A stretch of DNA of 64,000 nucleotides from Micromonospora sp. NBC_00389 (GTDB lineage Bacteria > Actinomycetota > Actinomycetes > Mycobacteriales > Micromonosporaceae): assembly GCF_036059255.1 (NCBI RefSeq), contig NZ_CP107947.1, positions 7,806,276 through 7,870,275 of the forward strand. Reading direction: 5' to 3'. Positions 49,081-57,268 of this stretch are shown here, piece by piece. Numbering within the stretch: position 1 is the first letter of the stretch; each line of letters opens with the position of its first letter. Below the pieces are notes generated by a model, which was not told the DNA's origin, searched no databases, and worked only from the letters and a program-made list of their open reading frames with translations. Made by a program: the position numbers and the translations under genes.

Positions 49081-49850
49081 GGACGCTGCGGATGATCGCG
49101 GTCGGTGCGCTGTTGCACGCCAAGCAGCTCAGCCGGTCGCCGTTCGAGATCGCCACCGCGCTGATCGTGCCGGTGGTGCAGGCGACCCTGGCCGTCTACC
49201 TGTTCCGGGCCGGCGGTGAGCCGGGCCGGCTGTTGGAGGCCGCTGTCGGAGCGGGGCTGATGGGCATCTGGTCGTCGGTGCTGTTCGGTTCCGGTGGCGC
49301 CATCCAGAACCAGCGGTGGCAGGGAACCCTGGAGATGATCATGTTGGCACCCCGGCCGCCCGCCCTGGTGGTGCTGCCGATCACGCTGGCCACCGCGCTC
49401 ACCGGCACGTACGCCATGCTCGCCACGCTGGCCTGGGGTCGGCTGCTGTACGGCATTCCGCTGTCCTTCGCCCACCCGTTGGCGTTCGCGGTCGCGGTGC
49501 CCGGCTGCATCATCGGGCTCGGCATGTTCGGCCTGCTGCTCGCCTCCACGTTCGTGCTGCTCCGCAACGCCAACGCGCTGGCCAACACGCTGGAGTACCC
49601 GATCTGGCTGGTCTCCGGGATGCTCGTGCCGATCACCGCGCTGCCCGGTTGGACCGGCCCGATCGCAGCCGTGCTGCCCACCACGTGGGGAGCGCGTGCG
49701 GTCCGCGAGGCGGCCACCGGCAGCGGGCCGGTCTGGCCGTCGCTCGGCGTCTGCCTGGCGATCAGCCTGGCCTGCCTGGCGCTCGGCGCGATCATGATGA
49801 CCCACGTCGAGCGGCGGGCCCGCGCGGCGGCCACGCTCGCTCTGGCCTGA
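49077..49850 (+). CDS. ABC-2 type permease, first subunit
   Basis: 257 residues with six membrane helices (for example EIATALIVPVVQATLAVYLF, LPITLATALTGTYAMLATLAW, CIIGLGMFGLLLASTFVLL, SLGVCLAISLACLALGAIM) and the ABC-2 pattern of a central cytoplasmic loop with W-Q-G-T-L-E. GTG start at 49077 overlaps the ATPase stop (GTGA). It forms a heterodimeric channel with the next gene product. Confidence 0.87.
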   Translation: MRTLRMIAVGALLHAKQLSRSPFEIATALIVPVVQATLAVYLFRAGGEPGRLLEAAVGAGLMGIWSSVLFGSGGAIQNQRWQGTLEMIMLAPRPPALVVLPITLATALTGTYAMLATLAWGRLLYGIPLSFAHPLAFAVAVPGCIIGLGMFGLLLASTFVLLRNANALANTLEYPIWLVSGMLVPITALPGWTGPIAAVLPTTWGARAVREAATGSGPVWPSLGVCLAISLACLALGAIMMTHVERRARAAATLALA

Positions 49851-49860
49851 GGAGGCGACG

Positions 49861-50649
49861 ATGACCGCACTGCTCCGCCTGGTCGGCATCGGTGGCGTGA
49901 TCGCCTACCGGGCCCTGTTCAACTGGACCACCCCTGCGATGTTCGTCGGCACGCTGCTCGTCGGCCCGCTGTTCCAACTGCTCTTCTTCGCCTATCTGGG
50001 ACGGCAGCTCGGGGTCGCCGACGACAGCTTCTACATCACCGGCAACGCGGTGCTGGCCGCCTCCCTGGCGTGCGTGTTCGGCGGCACGATGGCGGTCTCC
50101 AACGAGCGGCGCTTCGGCACCCTCGGGCACGTGCTGCTCTCGCCGCGCAGCCGTACCGCGGTCTTCCTCGGCCGGGTCCTGCCGTACGCGGCGAACGGCC
50201 TGCTGATCGCGGTGACCACGCTGACCGCCGCGTCGCTGCTGCTCGGCCTGCGGGTGCCGGTCGACGCGCTGCCGGGGCTGCTGCTGACCCTGGCGGTCGC
50301 GGCGCTGGCCTGCGGCTTCTTCGGCCTGACGTTGGGCGCGATCGGGCTGCGGTTCCGGGACGTCTGGCTGGTCTCCAACGTCTCGATCGCGCTGCTGCTC
50401 CTGCTGACCGGGGTGAACGTGCCCGCCGCCGGGCTACCGGCCTGGATGCGGCTCACCGGCGAGCTGCTGCCGATCACCCACGCCGCGGAGGCGGCCCGGC
50501 GGCTGGTCGCCGGTGAGGGTTTCCGGGCCGCCGCACCCCAGCTCGCGGTCGAGCTGGCCATCGCGGTCGCCTACGCCCTGCTCGCGGCCACCCTGCTCAA
50601 GCTCTTCGAGGCCGAGTCCCGCCGCCGAGCATCCCTCGACACCCTCTAA
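49861..50649 (+). CDS. ABC-2 type permease, second subunit
   Basis: 262 residues, six helices (GTLLVGPLFQLLFFAYLG, VLAASLACVFGGTMAV, LLIAVTTLTAASLLLGL, LLLTLAVAALACGFFGLTLGAIGL, VSNVSIALLLLLTGVNVPAAGL, VELAIAVAYALLAATLL). ERRFGTLGHVLLSP is the ABC-2 coupling region. ATG at 49861, ten bases after the previous stop, with GAGGAGGCG. Last gene of the ArsR-ABC operon. The IS110 element begins only a few bases after its stop. Confidence 0.87.
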   Translation: MTALLRLVGIGGVIAYRALFNWTTPAMFVGTLLVGPLFQLLFFAYLGRQLGVADDSFYITGNAVLAASLACVFGGTMAVSNERRFGTLGHVLLSPRSRTAVFLGRVLPYAANGLLIAVTTLTAASLLLGLRVPVDALPGLLLTLAVAALACGFFGLTLGAIGLRFRDVWLVSNVSIALLLLLTGVNVPAAGLPAWMRLTGELLPITHAAEAARRLVAGEGFRAAAPQLAVELAIAVAYALLAATLLKLFEAESRRRASLDTL

Positions 50650-50652
50650 TCC

Positions 50653-52234
50653 GAAAACTGAGGGTGGGTGGGCGCGCGGCAGCGTCCGGCGGAGCCGGAC
50701 TCGGTGTGGTGGTGCGGTCAGGCTGCGGTGGGTAGGTGGGTGCGTTCGGCGGTGACGGTGTAGCCGAGGGCTTCGAGTTGTCGGATGTGGTTGCGGGCGC
50801 GTCGTTCGGGGTTGACGCGGGTGTCGTAGAAGTCGGCGCCGAGGTCGTGGAATGTGGCCTCGGGGTCGTGGAGAAGGTGCCAGATGATGATGAGGGTGGA
50901 TCGGCCGACTGCGACGATGGCGCGTTTGGCGCCGCGTCGGCGGGCGATGCGGCGATAGCGCTCGCCGAGGAAGGTGGGGGTGCGGGCGGCGCTGACGGCG
51001 ATCTGGCCGAGGACGCGGGCCAGGTAGGGGTTGCCGTGGCTGGTGGAGCCGCTGCCTTTCTTGCGGCCTGCGGATTCTTTCACGGTGGGTGAGAACCGGG
51101 CCCATGAGGTCAGGTGGGCCGGGGTTGGGAAACGGCTCATGTCCACGCCGATTTCCGCGATGATCGCCCGCGCGGCCACCGGTCCCACGCCGGGGATGTG
51201 CTCAAGCCGGCTGGCCGCCTGCGCGAAAGGGGCGATGCAGACCTCGATCTGCGTGTCGACGTCGGCGATGTCGGCCTCGATCGCGTCGACGCGGGTGAGC
51301 ATCTTGCTCAGCAGGAACGCGTGATGGTCGGTGAACCGACCGACGAACGCCTCTTCCAACATGCTGATCTTGCGGCGGAGGCTGGACCGGGCCAGTTGCG
51401 CGAGCTGGCGCGGGTCGCGTTCACCGGCGATCAACGCCGCCATCATGGCCCGCCCGGAAGTGCCGAAGATGTCGGAGGCGACCACGGACAGCTTGATCTG
51501 CGCGTCTTCGAGGAGCTTCTCGGCCCGGTTCTTCTCCGCTGTCTGCGCGGCGACGAGATCGACTCGATAGCGGGTCAGGTCGCGCAGCATCCGAATCTGC
51601 GGCGGCGGCACGAAACTCGGCCGCAGCATCTGCCGCTCGGCGACCTTACACAGCCACACCGCGTCCAACCGATCGGTCTTGGGTCGTCCCGGCAGGTGTT
51701 TGACATCGCGGGCGTTGACCAGCCACGTCTCGAACCCGGCTGCTTCCAGCAGATAGAACGCCGGCTTCCAGTAGTCGCTGGTCGCCTCCATCACCACCCG
51801 GGTCACACCCAAGCTGCGCAGCCGCTCGGCCATCCGCCCCAGCGACCGGGTCATCGTCGAGAAGGTCTCGACCTCCTGCACCCGCCGACCCGGTCTGTCC
51901 GGGTGGGGCAGCCGCACACAACACACGAGCGAGGACTTACCGATATCCAGCGCGGCGATCCGCTCGATGATCTCCTCGCGCTCCTGAGTCTCCTCCAACA
52001 CGTGACCCTCCCTGCCCGCGCCGAACCCGCCAACGGCGTCGCCCGCGGTGACCACAGAGGGACAGCGAATCTAATCCTCGTGCTCGAAGCAACAGTGAAG
52101 GGCCCATCAGCGTGGCCACCAGCATCCGACTAACCCACGGCCTGAACCGAACCAAGGAGGCGACGACGTCAGCGGGCGACCCCACCACGGCACCACCAAC
52201 CACCGGCACAGCGCAACAGGCGAGAACAGTTTTC
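50653..52234 (-). mobile_element. IS110-family insertion sequence
   Basis: The transposase gene is flanked by GAAAACTG (50653-50660) and CAGTTTTC (52227-52234), an 8-bp inverted repeat that may mark the subterminal ends, giving an element near 1.58 kb. A hairpin GTCCGGC-GGA-GCCGGAC (50684-50700) lies downstream of the transposase stop. The true ends and any target sequence cannot be fixed without an empty-site comparison. The element sits a few bases after the ABC permease stop and disrupts no visible gene. Confidence 0.65.
50718..52001 (-). CDS. IS110-family transposase (DEDD type)
   Basis: 427 residues. N-terminal DEDD-RuvC-like domain: AALDIGKSSLVCCVRL (first Asp), VVMEATSDYWKPAFYLLEAAGFETWLVNARDVKHLPGRPKTDRLDAVWLCK (Glu and the Asp pair). 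C-terminal Transposase_20 domain: LEHIPGVGPVAARAIIAEIGVDMSRFPTPAHLTSWARFSP, then RKKGSGSTSHGNPYLARVLGQIA with the catalytic Ser region. GTG at 52001 after AGGGAGGG. The frame is full length, so the element may be active. IS110 elements use a structured bridge RNA from their non-coding ends; the 225 bases between 52002 and 52226 are the place to look. Confidence 0.93.
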   Translation of the reverse strand: MLEETQEREEIIERIAALDIGKSSLVCCVRLPHPDRPGRRVQEVETFSTMTRSLGRMAERLRSLGVTRVVMEATSDYWKPAFYLLEAAGFETWLVNARDVKHLPGRPKTDRLDAVWLCKVAERQMLRPSFVPPPQIRMLRDLTRYRVDLVAAQTAEKNRAEKLLEDAQIKLSVVASDIFGTSGRAMMAALIAGERDPRQLAQLARSSLRRKISMLEEAFVGRFTDHHAFLLSKMLTRVDAIEADIADVDTQIEVCIAPFAQAASRLEHIPGVGPVAARAIIAEIGVDMSRFPTPAHLTSWARFSPTVKESAGRKKGSGSTSHGNPYLARVLGQIAVSAARTPTFLGERYRRIARRRGAKRAIVAVGRSTLIIIWHLLHDPEATFHDLGADFYDTRVNPERRARNHIRQLEALGYTVTAERTHLPTAA

Positions 52235-52300
52235 AGCCCGGAACGGGCCACCCAACAGGGAGACGGAGACTAACCCCAGGGCCGACCGAGGCCGACCAGG

Positions 52301-52340
52301 AGGTTGGCGGGCGCGCCGAACTGCGCACGCCCGCCAACCT
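52301..52340 (-). terminator. Terminator after phoD
   Basis: AGGTTGGCGGGCG (52301-52313) pairs perfectly with CGCCCGCCAACCT (52328-52340), 20 bases after the phoD stop on the minus strand. Confidence 0.75.
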
Positions 52341-52359
52341 CATGATCACCGTGCTCGGG

Positions 52360-53910
52360 TCAGGGTGCCGGGAGGGTGGTGCTCCAGAGGGCGGCGCCGT
52401 CGCGGTCGCGGAGGTGCACCGTGAGGGCGGCCGACTCCCCGTCGATGGAGACCTCACCGAAGTGCTGGAAGCCCTCCGCCGGCGAGGTGTTGGCGCGCGG
52501 CGGTGCGTGCACGAAGGCCGCCTGCGGTCCGAACGTGCCGTCCAGCGCGTTCGGACCGAACGCGCCGGCGTGCGCCGGCCCGGAGACGAACTCCCAGAAC
52601 GGGGTGAAGTCGCCGACCGCCGCGCGCGACGGGTCGTAGTGGTGTGCGGCGGTGTAGTGCACGTCGGCGGTGAGGAAGACCATTCCGGTCACCCCGGCCC
52701 GGTGGGTGGCCCGCAGCACCTCGGCGAACTCCAGCTCACGCCCGGCCGGCGCGCCCGGGTCGCCCTGCGCGACACCCTCCTGCGCGCCCGGACCGTCCGG
52801 CACGACCACCCCGATCGGCAGGTCGTTGGCGATCACCTTCCAGGTCGCCCGGGACCGCTTCAGTTCCCAGATCAGCCACTCCCGCTGCTCGCGGCCGAGC
52901 AGGCCGCGCTTCGGGTCGGCGTACGTGTTGCCGTCGTTCGCGTCCTTGTAGGTCCGCATGTCCAGCACGAACACGTCCAGCAGCGGCCCGTACGACAGCC
53001 GCCGGTACATCGGCCCGTCGACCGGCACCGGCAGCCACTCGTTGAACGCCTGACGGGCCCGGGCGGCCAGCACGTCCACCCGCTGCTCGGTGTAGCGGGG
53101 GTCGTCCAGGATCTCCCCCGGGTACCAGTTGTTGAGGACCTCGTGGTCGTCCCACTGGTTGATCTGTGGCACCGTCGCGGCGAACGCCCGCAGGTGCTCG
53201 TCGAGCATGTTGTACGCGAACTGTCCCCGGTACTCGGCCAGCGTCTCGGCGACCTTGCTCTTCTCCGGGGTCACCAGGTTGCGCCAGATCTGCCCGTCGG
53301 GCAGCGTCACCGACTCGACCAGCGGGCCGTCGGCGTACACGGTGTCACCGCTGCACAGGAAGAAGTCCGGCCGGGTCTCCCGCATCGCCTTGAAGATCGA
53401 CATCCCGCCGAAGTCCGGGGCGATCCCCCAGCCCTGCCCGACCACGTCCCCGGTCCAGACGAACCGCACGTCGCGCCGCCGGTGCCGACCCGGCGCGGTG
53501 GTCAACGACCCGGTCAGCGGCTCGCTGACCAGCCCGTGCCGCTCCAGGCTCTCCACCCGGACCCGGTAGTGCAGCCGCTCGGCGTCCGGCAGACCCCGCA
53601 GCCGGACCTTGCCGGTGAAGTCACCGGTCGGGGCCAACACCGGCCCACGCAGCTGCCGCGCGCCCCGGAAGTCCGGCCGGCGACTCACCTCGACCAGCAT
53701 CCGACCCGGCCGGTCGGCCCGGGTCCAGACCAGCGCCGAGTCCGCGGTCACGTCTCCGCTCTGCACACCATGGGTGAGCACCGGGCGCCCCGCCGGGCGC
53801 CAGGCCGGCGCCGCGTTCGCCCCGGCACCGCCCAGCAGGCCGCCGCCGGCGACTCCGACCCCGGCCACCAGGCCGGCCCGCAGCAGGGTACGTCGATCAA
53901 GCTCGGTCAT
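52360..53910 (-). CDS. phoD: Alkaline phosphatase D (PhoD), Tat-exported
   Basis: 516 residues. A twin-arginine signal (DRRTLLRAGLVAGVGVAGGG) exports the folded protein. The fibronectin-like N domain (LTHGVQSGDVTADSALVWTRAD) is followed by the metal-dependent phosphatase core: FVWTGDVVGQGWG, FFLCSGDTVYADGP, INQWDDHEVLNNW, FVLDMRTYKD, FLTADVHYTAAHHYDPS. PhoD is a phosphodiesterase/monoesterase that frees phosphate from organic phosphates or teichoic acids, normally under PhoP control; no Pho box is evident. ATG at 53910 after GGGAGGAAGC. Confidence 0.93.
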   Translation of the reverse strand: MTELDRRTLLRAGLVAGVGVAGGGLLGGAGANAAPAWRPAGRPVLTHGVQSGDVTADSALVWTRADRPGRMLVEVSRRPDFRGARQLRGPVLAPTGDFTGKVRLRGLPDAERLHYRVRVESLERHGLVSEPLTGSLTTAPGRHRRRDVRFVWTGDVVGQGWGIAPDFGGMSIFKAMRETRPDFFLCSGDTVYADGPLVESVTLPDGQIWRNLVTPEKSKVAETLAEYRGQFAYNMLDEHLRAFAATVPQINQWDDHEVLNNWYPGEILDDPRYTEQRVDVLAARARQAFNEWLPVPVDGPMYRRLSYGPLLDVFVLDMRTYKDANDGNTYADPKRGLLGREQREWLIWELKRSRATWKVIANDLPIGVVVPDGPGAQEGVAQGDPGAPAGRELEFAEVLRATHRAGVTGMVFLTADVHYTAAHHYDPSRAAVGDFTPFWEFVSGPAHAGAFGPNALDGTFGPQAAFVHAPPRANTSPAEGFQHFGEVSIDGESAALTVHLRDRDGAALWSTTLPAP

Positions 53911-54048
53911 GCTTCCTCCCGATGATGGGTTGACCCCGTCGGTCTACCGGTCGGAGATGGCCGCGACCGGCGGTCCGGGTGACGAGAGCGGGAACCCCGG
54001 TTGTCCGGCCGGCTTGACCCGGCTGGCGCGCTCACGCAAACTTCGCCG

Positions 54049-55227
54049 GTGCGTTCGCTTCGGTACGACGAGTTCCAGGCCATGCGTCGATTCCCCGCCC
54101 TGGACGGGCTGCGGGCTGTGGCCGCCATCATGGTCTTCGCCTTCCACTACGGAGGCCCATCCTGGAAGTGGCTGACCGGCTGGATCGGCGTACACCTGTT
54201 CTTCGTGCTCTCCGGCTTCCTCATCACGACGCTGCTGCTGCGTGAGGAGCACCGGTACGGCAAGGTCTCGCTGCGCGCGTTCTACCTGCGGCGGTTCTTC
54301 CGGATCATGCCGGTCTACCTGCTGGTGCTCTTCCTGACCTGGGGGCTGGCCCGGCTCAGCGGCAGCGCCGACTCGATCGAACGCCTGATGAAGTACTACC
54401 TGCTGTTCCTCAACGAACTCCTGCCGGCCAGCGCGCCGTACCTGCACTCCTGGACCATCGGGATCGAGCAGAAGTTCTACCTGTTCTGGCCGGCCATCGC
54501 GTTCGTCCTGGTGACCGCCGCGTTCCGCCGCCGGCTGGCCGTCACGGCCGGCCTGATCGTGCTCTTCATCGCGCTGATCCCGCCGGACATCGCCTGGCTG
54601 AGCTGGCCGATCCACTATGTGGCGATCCTGCTCGGCTGCCTGACCGCGGTGGTCATGCACCACCCCCGAGGCTTCGCGGTGGTCCGGCCGCTGACCCACC
54701 CGGCGACGGCCACCGTGGTGATCGTGGTCTTCATCGCGTTCCAGGTGGCCGTGCAGTACTGGCCGATCCGGTTCGGCCAGGAGGCGCTGATCGGCACCTA
54801 CGCCGCCGCCGCGGCGCTGCTGCTGCCTGCCCTGCTCTCGCGCAGTGTGCTCGCCCGCGGGTTGGGGCTTCGTCCGCTGGTCTTCATCGGCGAGCGGTCG
54901 TACTCGATGTACCTGGTCCAGTCCATCGCGGCGCGGGCGGCGATCGGACTGCTGCCCACCATGGGACGTCGCAGCACCGGCCTCTTCCTGGGTGCCGTGG
55001 TGGTGGCGCTGCTCATCGCCGACGTGCTCTACCGGTGGGTCGAGCTACCCATGATCGAGGTGGGCCGCCGGCTGGCCGCCCGGGTGACCCGGCGCGGCCC
55101 GCGCGACAGCGGCGACAACTCCGGTGCGGGCGGTACGACAGGTGACACCGCCGGGGTCCCCGCGGCCGAGCTGATCCCCCGCCCACGCGAGGTGCTGGCG
55201 GACACCGCCCCGGCGACCCGCGGCTGA
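54049..55227 (+). CDS. Acyltransferase family 3 membrane protein
   Basis: 392 residues (GTG 54049; ATG 54082 is an alternative 11 codons later). The family signature RRFPALDGLRAVAAIMVFAFHY is at the N-terminus, and YLRRFFRIMPVYLLVLFLTWGLA and YLHSWTIGIEQKFYLFWPAIAFVL follow, with about ten membrane helices. The C-terminal 60 residues are a Gly/Arg/Thr-rich cytoplasmic tail. Such proteins transfer acetyl or other acyl groups to sugars, lipids or antibiotics at the membrane; the acceptor is unknown. Divergent from phoD. Confidence 0.88.
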   Translation: MRSLRYDEFQAMRRFPALDGLRAVAAIMVFAFHYGGPSWKWLTGWIGVHLFFVLSGFLITTLLLREEHRYGKVSLRAFYLRRFFRIMPVYLLVLFLTWGLARLSGSADSIERLMKYYLLFLNELLPASAPYLHSWTIGIEQKFYLFWPAIAFVLVTAAFRRRLAVTAGLIVLFIALIPPDIAWLSWPIHYVAILLGCLTAVVMHHPRGFAVVRPLTHPATATVVIVVFIAFQVAVQYWPIRFGQEALIGTYAAAAALLLPALLSRSVLARGLGLRPLVFIGERSYSMYLVQSIAARAAIGLLPTMGRRSTGLFLGAVVVALLIADVLYRWVELPMIEVGRRLAARVTRRGPRDSGDNSGAGGTTGDTAGVPAAELIPRPREVLADTAPATRG

Positions 55228-55278
55228 CCTCTTCCCCGACCCGTTCCGGACGGCATGACCGGGGTCACAGCGGCCCAC

Positions 55279-55306
55279 TGTCACGGCACACCCCGGCCCA
55301 CCCGTC
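55279..55306 (+). promoter_or_regulatory. Candidate ECF41-dependent promoter
   Basis: TGTCACG (55279-55285) and CGTC (55303-55306) are 17 bases apart. The published ECF41 target consensus is TGTCACA-N16-CGTC, so motif order and sequence agree with one extra spacer base. It lies 33 bases before the partner gene of this sigma factor, the usual arrangement. Confidence 0.5.
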
Positions 55307-55338
55307 GTGACGGTGTCGAACCGATCAGGGAGGTAGTC

Positions 55339-55779
55339 GTGCCACGGATGAACCCGGCCGAGCTGGTACCCCAGGCGTACAAGGCCGTCATGGGGATGGA
55401 GAAGTACGTCCAGACGAACGTCGACCACACCGTGCTGGAGCTGGTCAAGCTGCGGGCGTCGATCCTGAACGGGTGTGCGTTCTGCGTCGACATGCACAGC
55501 CAGGACGCGCTCGCCGCCGGCGAGTCGAGCCGGCGGCTGTTCGCGGTGGCCGCCTGGCGGGAGGCGACGTTCTTCGACGAGCGGGAGCGCGCGGCACTGG
55601 CGCTCACCGACGCGGTCACCCGGCTCGGCGAGCACGGGGTGCCGGATGAGGTGTGGGACACCGCCGCGAAGGTCTGGACGGAGAAGGAACTGGCCGACCT
55701 GGTCATCGCGATTGCCACAATCAACGTGTGGAATCGGATCGCGGTGACGATGCAGCTGGAGCCTCCGGCACAGGTGTGA
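55339..55779 (+). CDS. Carboxymuconolactone decarboxylase family protein (AhpD-like), ECF41 partner
   Basis: 146 residues from the GTG at 55339 (GGGAGG upstream). YKAVMGMEKYVQTN, LVKLRASILNGCAFCVDMHSQDAL and WREATFFDERERAALALTDAV match the family, with the redox CxxCxxxH site (CAFCVDMH) near residue 50. Such proteins are peroxidase or alkylhydroperoxidase-like. They are the typical neighbour (COE type) of ECF41 sigma factors, as here. The stop overlaps the sigma factor start (GTGA). Confidence 0.9.
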   Translation: MPRMNPAELVPQAYKAVMGMEKYVQTNVDHTVLELVKLRASILNGCAFCVDMHSQDALAAGESSRRLFAVAAWREATFFDERERAALALTDAVTRLGEHGVPDEVWDTAAKVWTEKELADLVIAIATINVWNRIAVTMQLEPPAQV

Positions 55780-56651
55780 CGACCGAGGCGGCAGAGGCGG
55801 CCGGTGCGCTTGAGGCGCACCGGCCCATGCTGCTCGGGCTCGCCTATCGCCTCCTCGGCAGCCGGGACGACGCGGAGGACGTGCTCCAGGAGGCGTACCT
55901 GCGCTGGCTGGGCGTGGACCGGTCAGCGGTGGACGAGCCGCGCCGGTACCTGTCCCGGGTGGTCACCCGGCTGGCCCTGGACCGGCTGCGGACGCGGCAA
56001 TCCAGGCGTGAGACGTACGTCGGGACGTGGCTGCCCGAGCCGGTGCCCACCGCGCCCTCGCCGTTCGGGCCGTTGGACCGCGCGGAGCTACGCGACTCGC
56101 TGTCCACCGCGCTACTGCACGTGCTGGAACGACTCACCCCGCCGGAGCGCGCGGTGTACGTCCTGCACACCGCCTTCGAGATGCCGTACGCCGAGATCGC
56201 GGAAATCCTGGATCGGACCCCTGCGGACTGCCGGCAACTGCACCACCGCGCGACCGCCCGGGTGCACCAGGAGCAACGACGGTTCACCGCCAGCCGGTCC
56301 GAGCGGGAACGGTTGCTGGACGCGTTCCTGGCCGCCGCCCGGGACGGTGACCTGGCGACGCTCACCGGCCTGGTCGCCGCGGACGCCACGGCCTGGACCG
56401 ACGGTGGCGGCCGGGTGTCGGCCGCCCGCAGGCCGATCAGCGGAGCGGATCGGATCGCCCGGTTCTTCGCCGGGATCTACGGCCCGCGCCACAGCTGGGC
56501 GGCGCGCCACCTGGAGCTGAACGGGGAACCCGCCGCCCTGATGACCCGCGCGGACGGCAGCCGGTACACGCTGACGGTCACCGCGGCCGACGGGCGGATC
56601 ACCGGGATCTACGTGGTCGGCAACCCGGCGAAGCTACCGCCGCTCGACTGA
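55776..56651 (+). CDS. ECF41-type sigma factor with SnoaL-like C-terminal domain (SigJ-like)
   Basis: 291 residues. Sigma region 2 (LLGLAYRLLGSRDDAEDVLQEAYLRWL) and region 4 (RLTPPERAVYVLHTAFEMPYAEIAEIL, CRQLHHRATARVHQ) are joined by a linker holding TWLPEP. The C-terminal ~95 residues are a SnoaL-like domain with DGGGRVSAARRPI and end in NPAKL, matching the DGGGK and NPDKL marks of group ECF41. In that group the C-terminal domain, not a separate anti-sigma factor, controls activity. GTG start overlaps the partner's stop. Its target is probably the promoter of this same operon. Confidence 0.9.
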   Translation: MTTEAAEAAGALEAHRPMLLGLAYRLLGSRDDAEDVLQEAYLRWLGVDRSAVDEPRRYLSRVVTRLALDRLRTRQSRRETYVGTWLPEPVPTAPSPFGPLDRAELRDSLSTALLHVLERLTPPERAVYVLHTAFEMPYAEIAEILDRTPADCRQLHHRATARVHQEQRRFTASRSERERLLDAFLAAARDGDLATLTGLVAADATAWTDGGGRVSAARRPISGADRIARFFAGIYGPRHSWAARHLELNGEPAALMTRADGSRYTLTVTAADGRITGIYVVGNPAKLPPLD

Positions 56652-56700
56652 GCCCCGGCACCGTCAGCCGATGCCGTCAGCCGGACCCGGCGAGGACGCG

Positions 56701-57126
56701 TCAGCCCAGCTCGGGGAACCAGAGCGCGATCTCGCGCTTGGCGCTGTCCGGAGAGTCGGAGGCGTGCACCAGGTTCTCCCGGTTGGACAGCGACAGGTCG
56801 CCGCGGATGGTGCCGGCGACAGCCTTACGCCCGTCGGTCGCGCCGACCAGCCCGCGGACCACCTCGATGACCTGGTCGCCGGAGAGCACCAGGGCCACCA
56901 GAGGGCCGCCGGTCATGAAGTCCTTCAACGGCGGGTAGAACGCCTTGTCGACGTGCTCGGAGTAGTGCTCGTCGGCGAGTGCCGCGTCCATCGTCCGGTG
57001 CACCATCGCGTCGATCCGCAGCCCCTTGCGCTCAAAGCGGGAGAGGACCTCGCCGACCAGGCCTCGGCGGACCGCGTCGGGCTTGATCAGAACGAGGCTG
57101 CGCTCATCCGCGCTGTTGCTGGACAC
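56701..57126 (-). CDS. ndk: Nucleoside-diphosphate kinase
   Basis: 141 residues. ERSLVLIKPDAVRRGLVGEV, ALVLSGDQVIEVVRGLVGATDGRKA, and the catalytic His in NLVHASDSPDSAKREIALWF. It moves phosphate between nucleoside di- and triphosphates through a phospho-His. The GTG at 57126 has AGGAGGAACC upstream, which decides the start. It lies in the conserved valS-folC-DUF4233-ndk order, but a foreign gene on the opposite strand (57269-58690) separates it from DUF4233. Confidence 0.97.
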   Translation of the reverse strand: MSSNSADERSLVLIKPDAVRRGLVGEVLSRFERKGLRIDAMVHRTMDAALADEHYSEHVDKAFYPPLKDFMTGGPLVALVLSGDQVIEVVRGLVGATDGRKAVAGTIRGDLSLSNRENLVHASDSPDSAKREIALWFPELG

Positions 57127-57268
57127 GCTGGGTTCCTCCTGTACGCGCTGAACGCTCGGGGTCGGTACGGTCAGCCTAGCGACCCGGTCCCGGCGCCGGC
57201 GCGGCGGCCGGTCTTCCCCCCGGTGGCCGATCCGGCCTAGCCTGGCCCTGACCCCCGGGAGGTCCACT

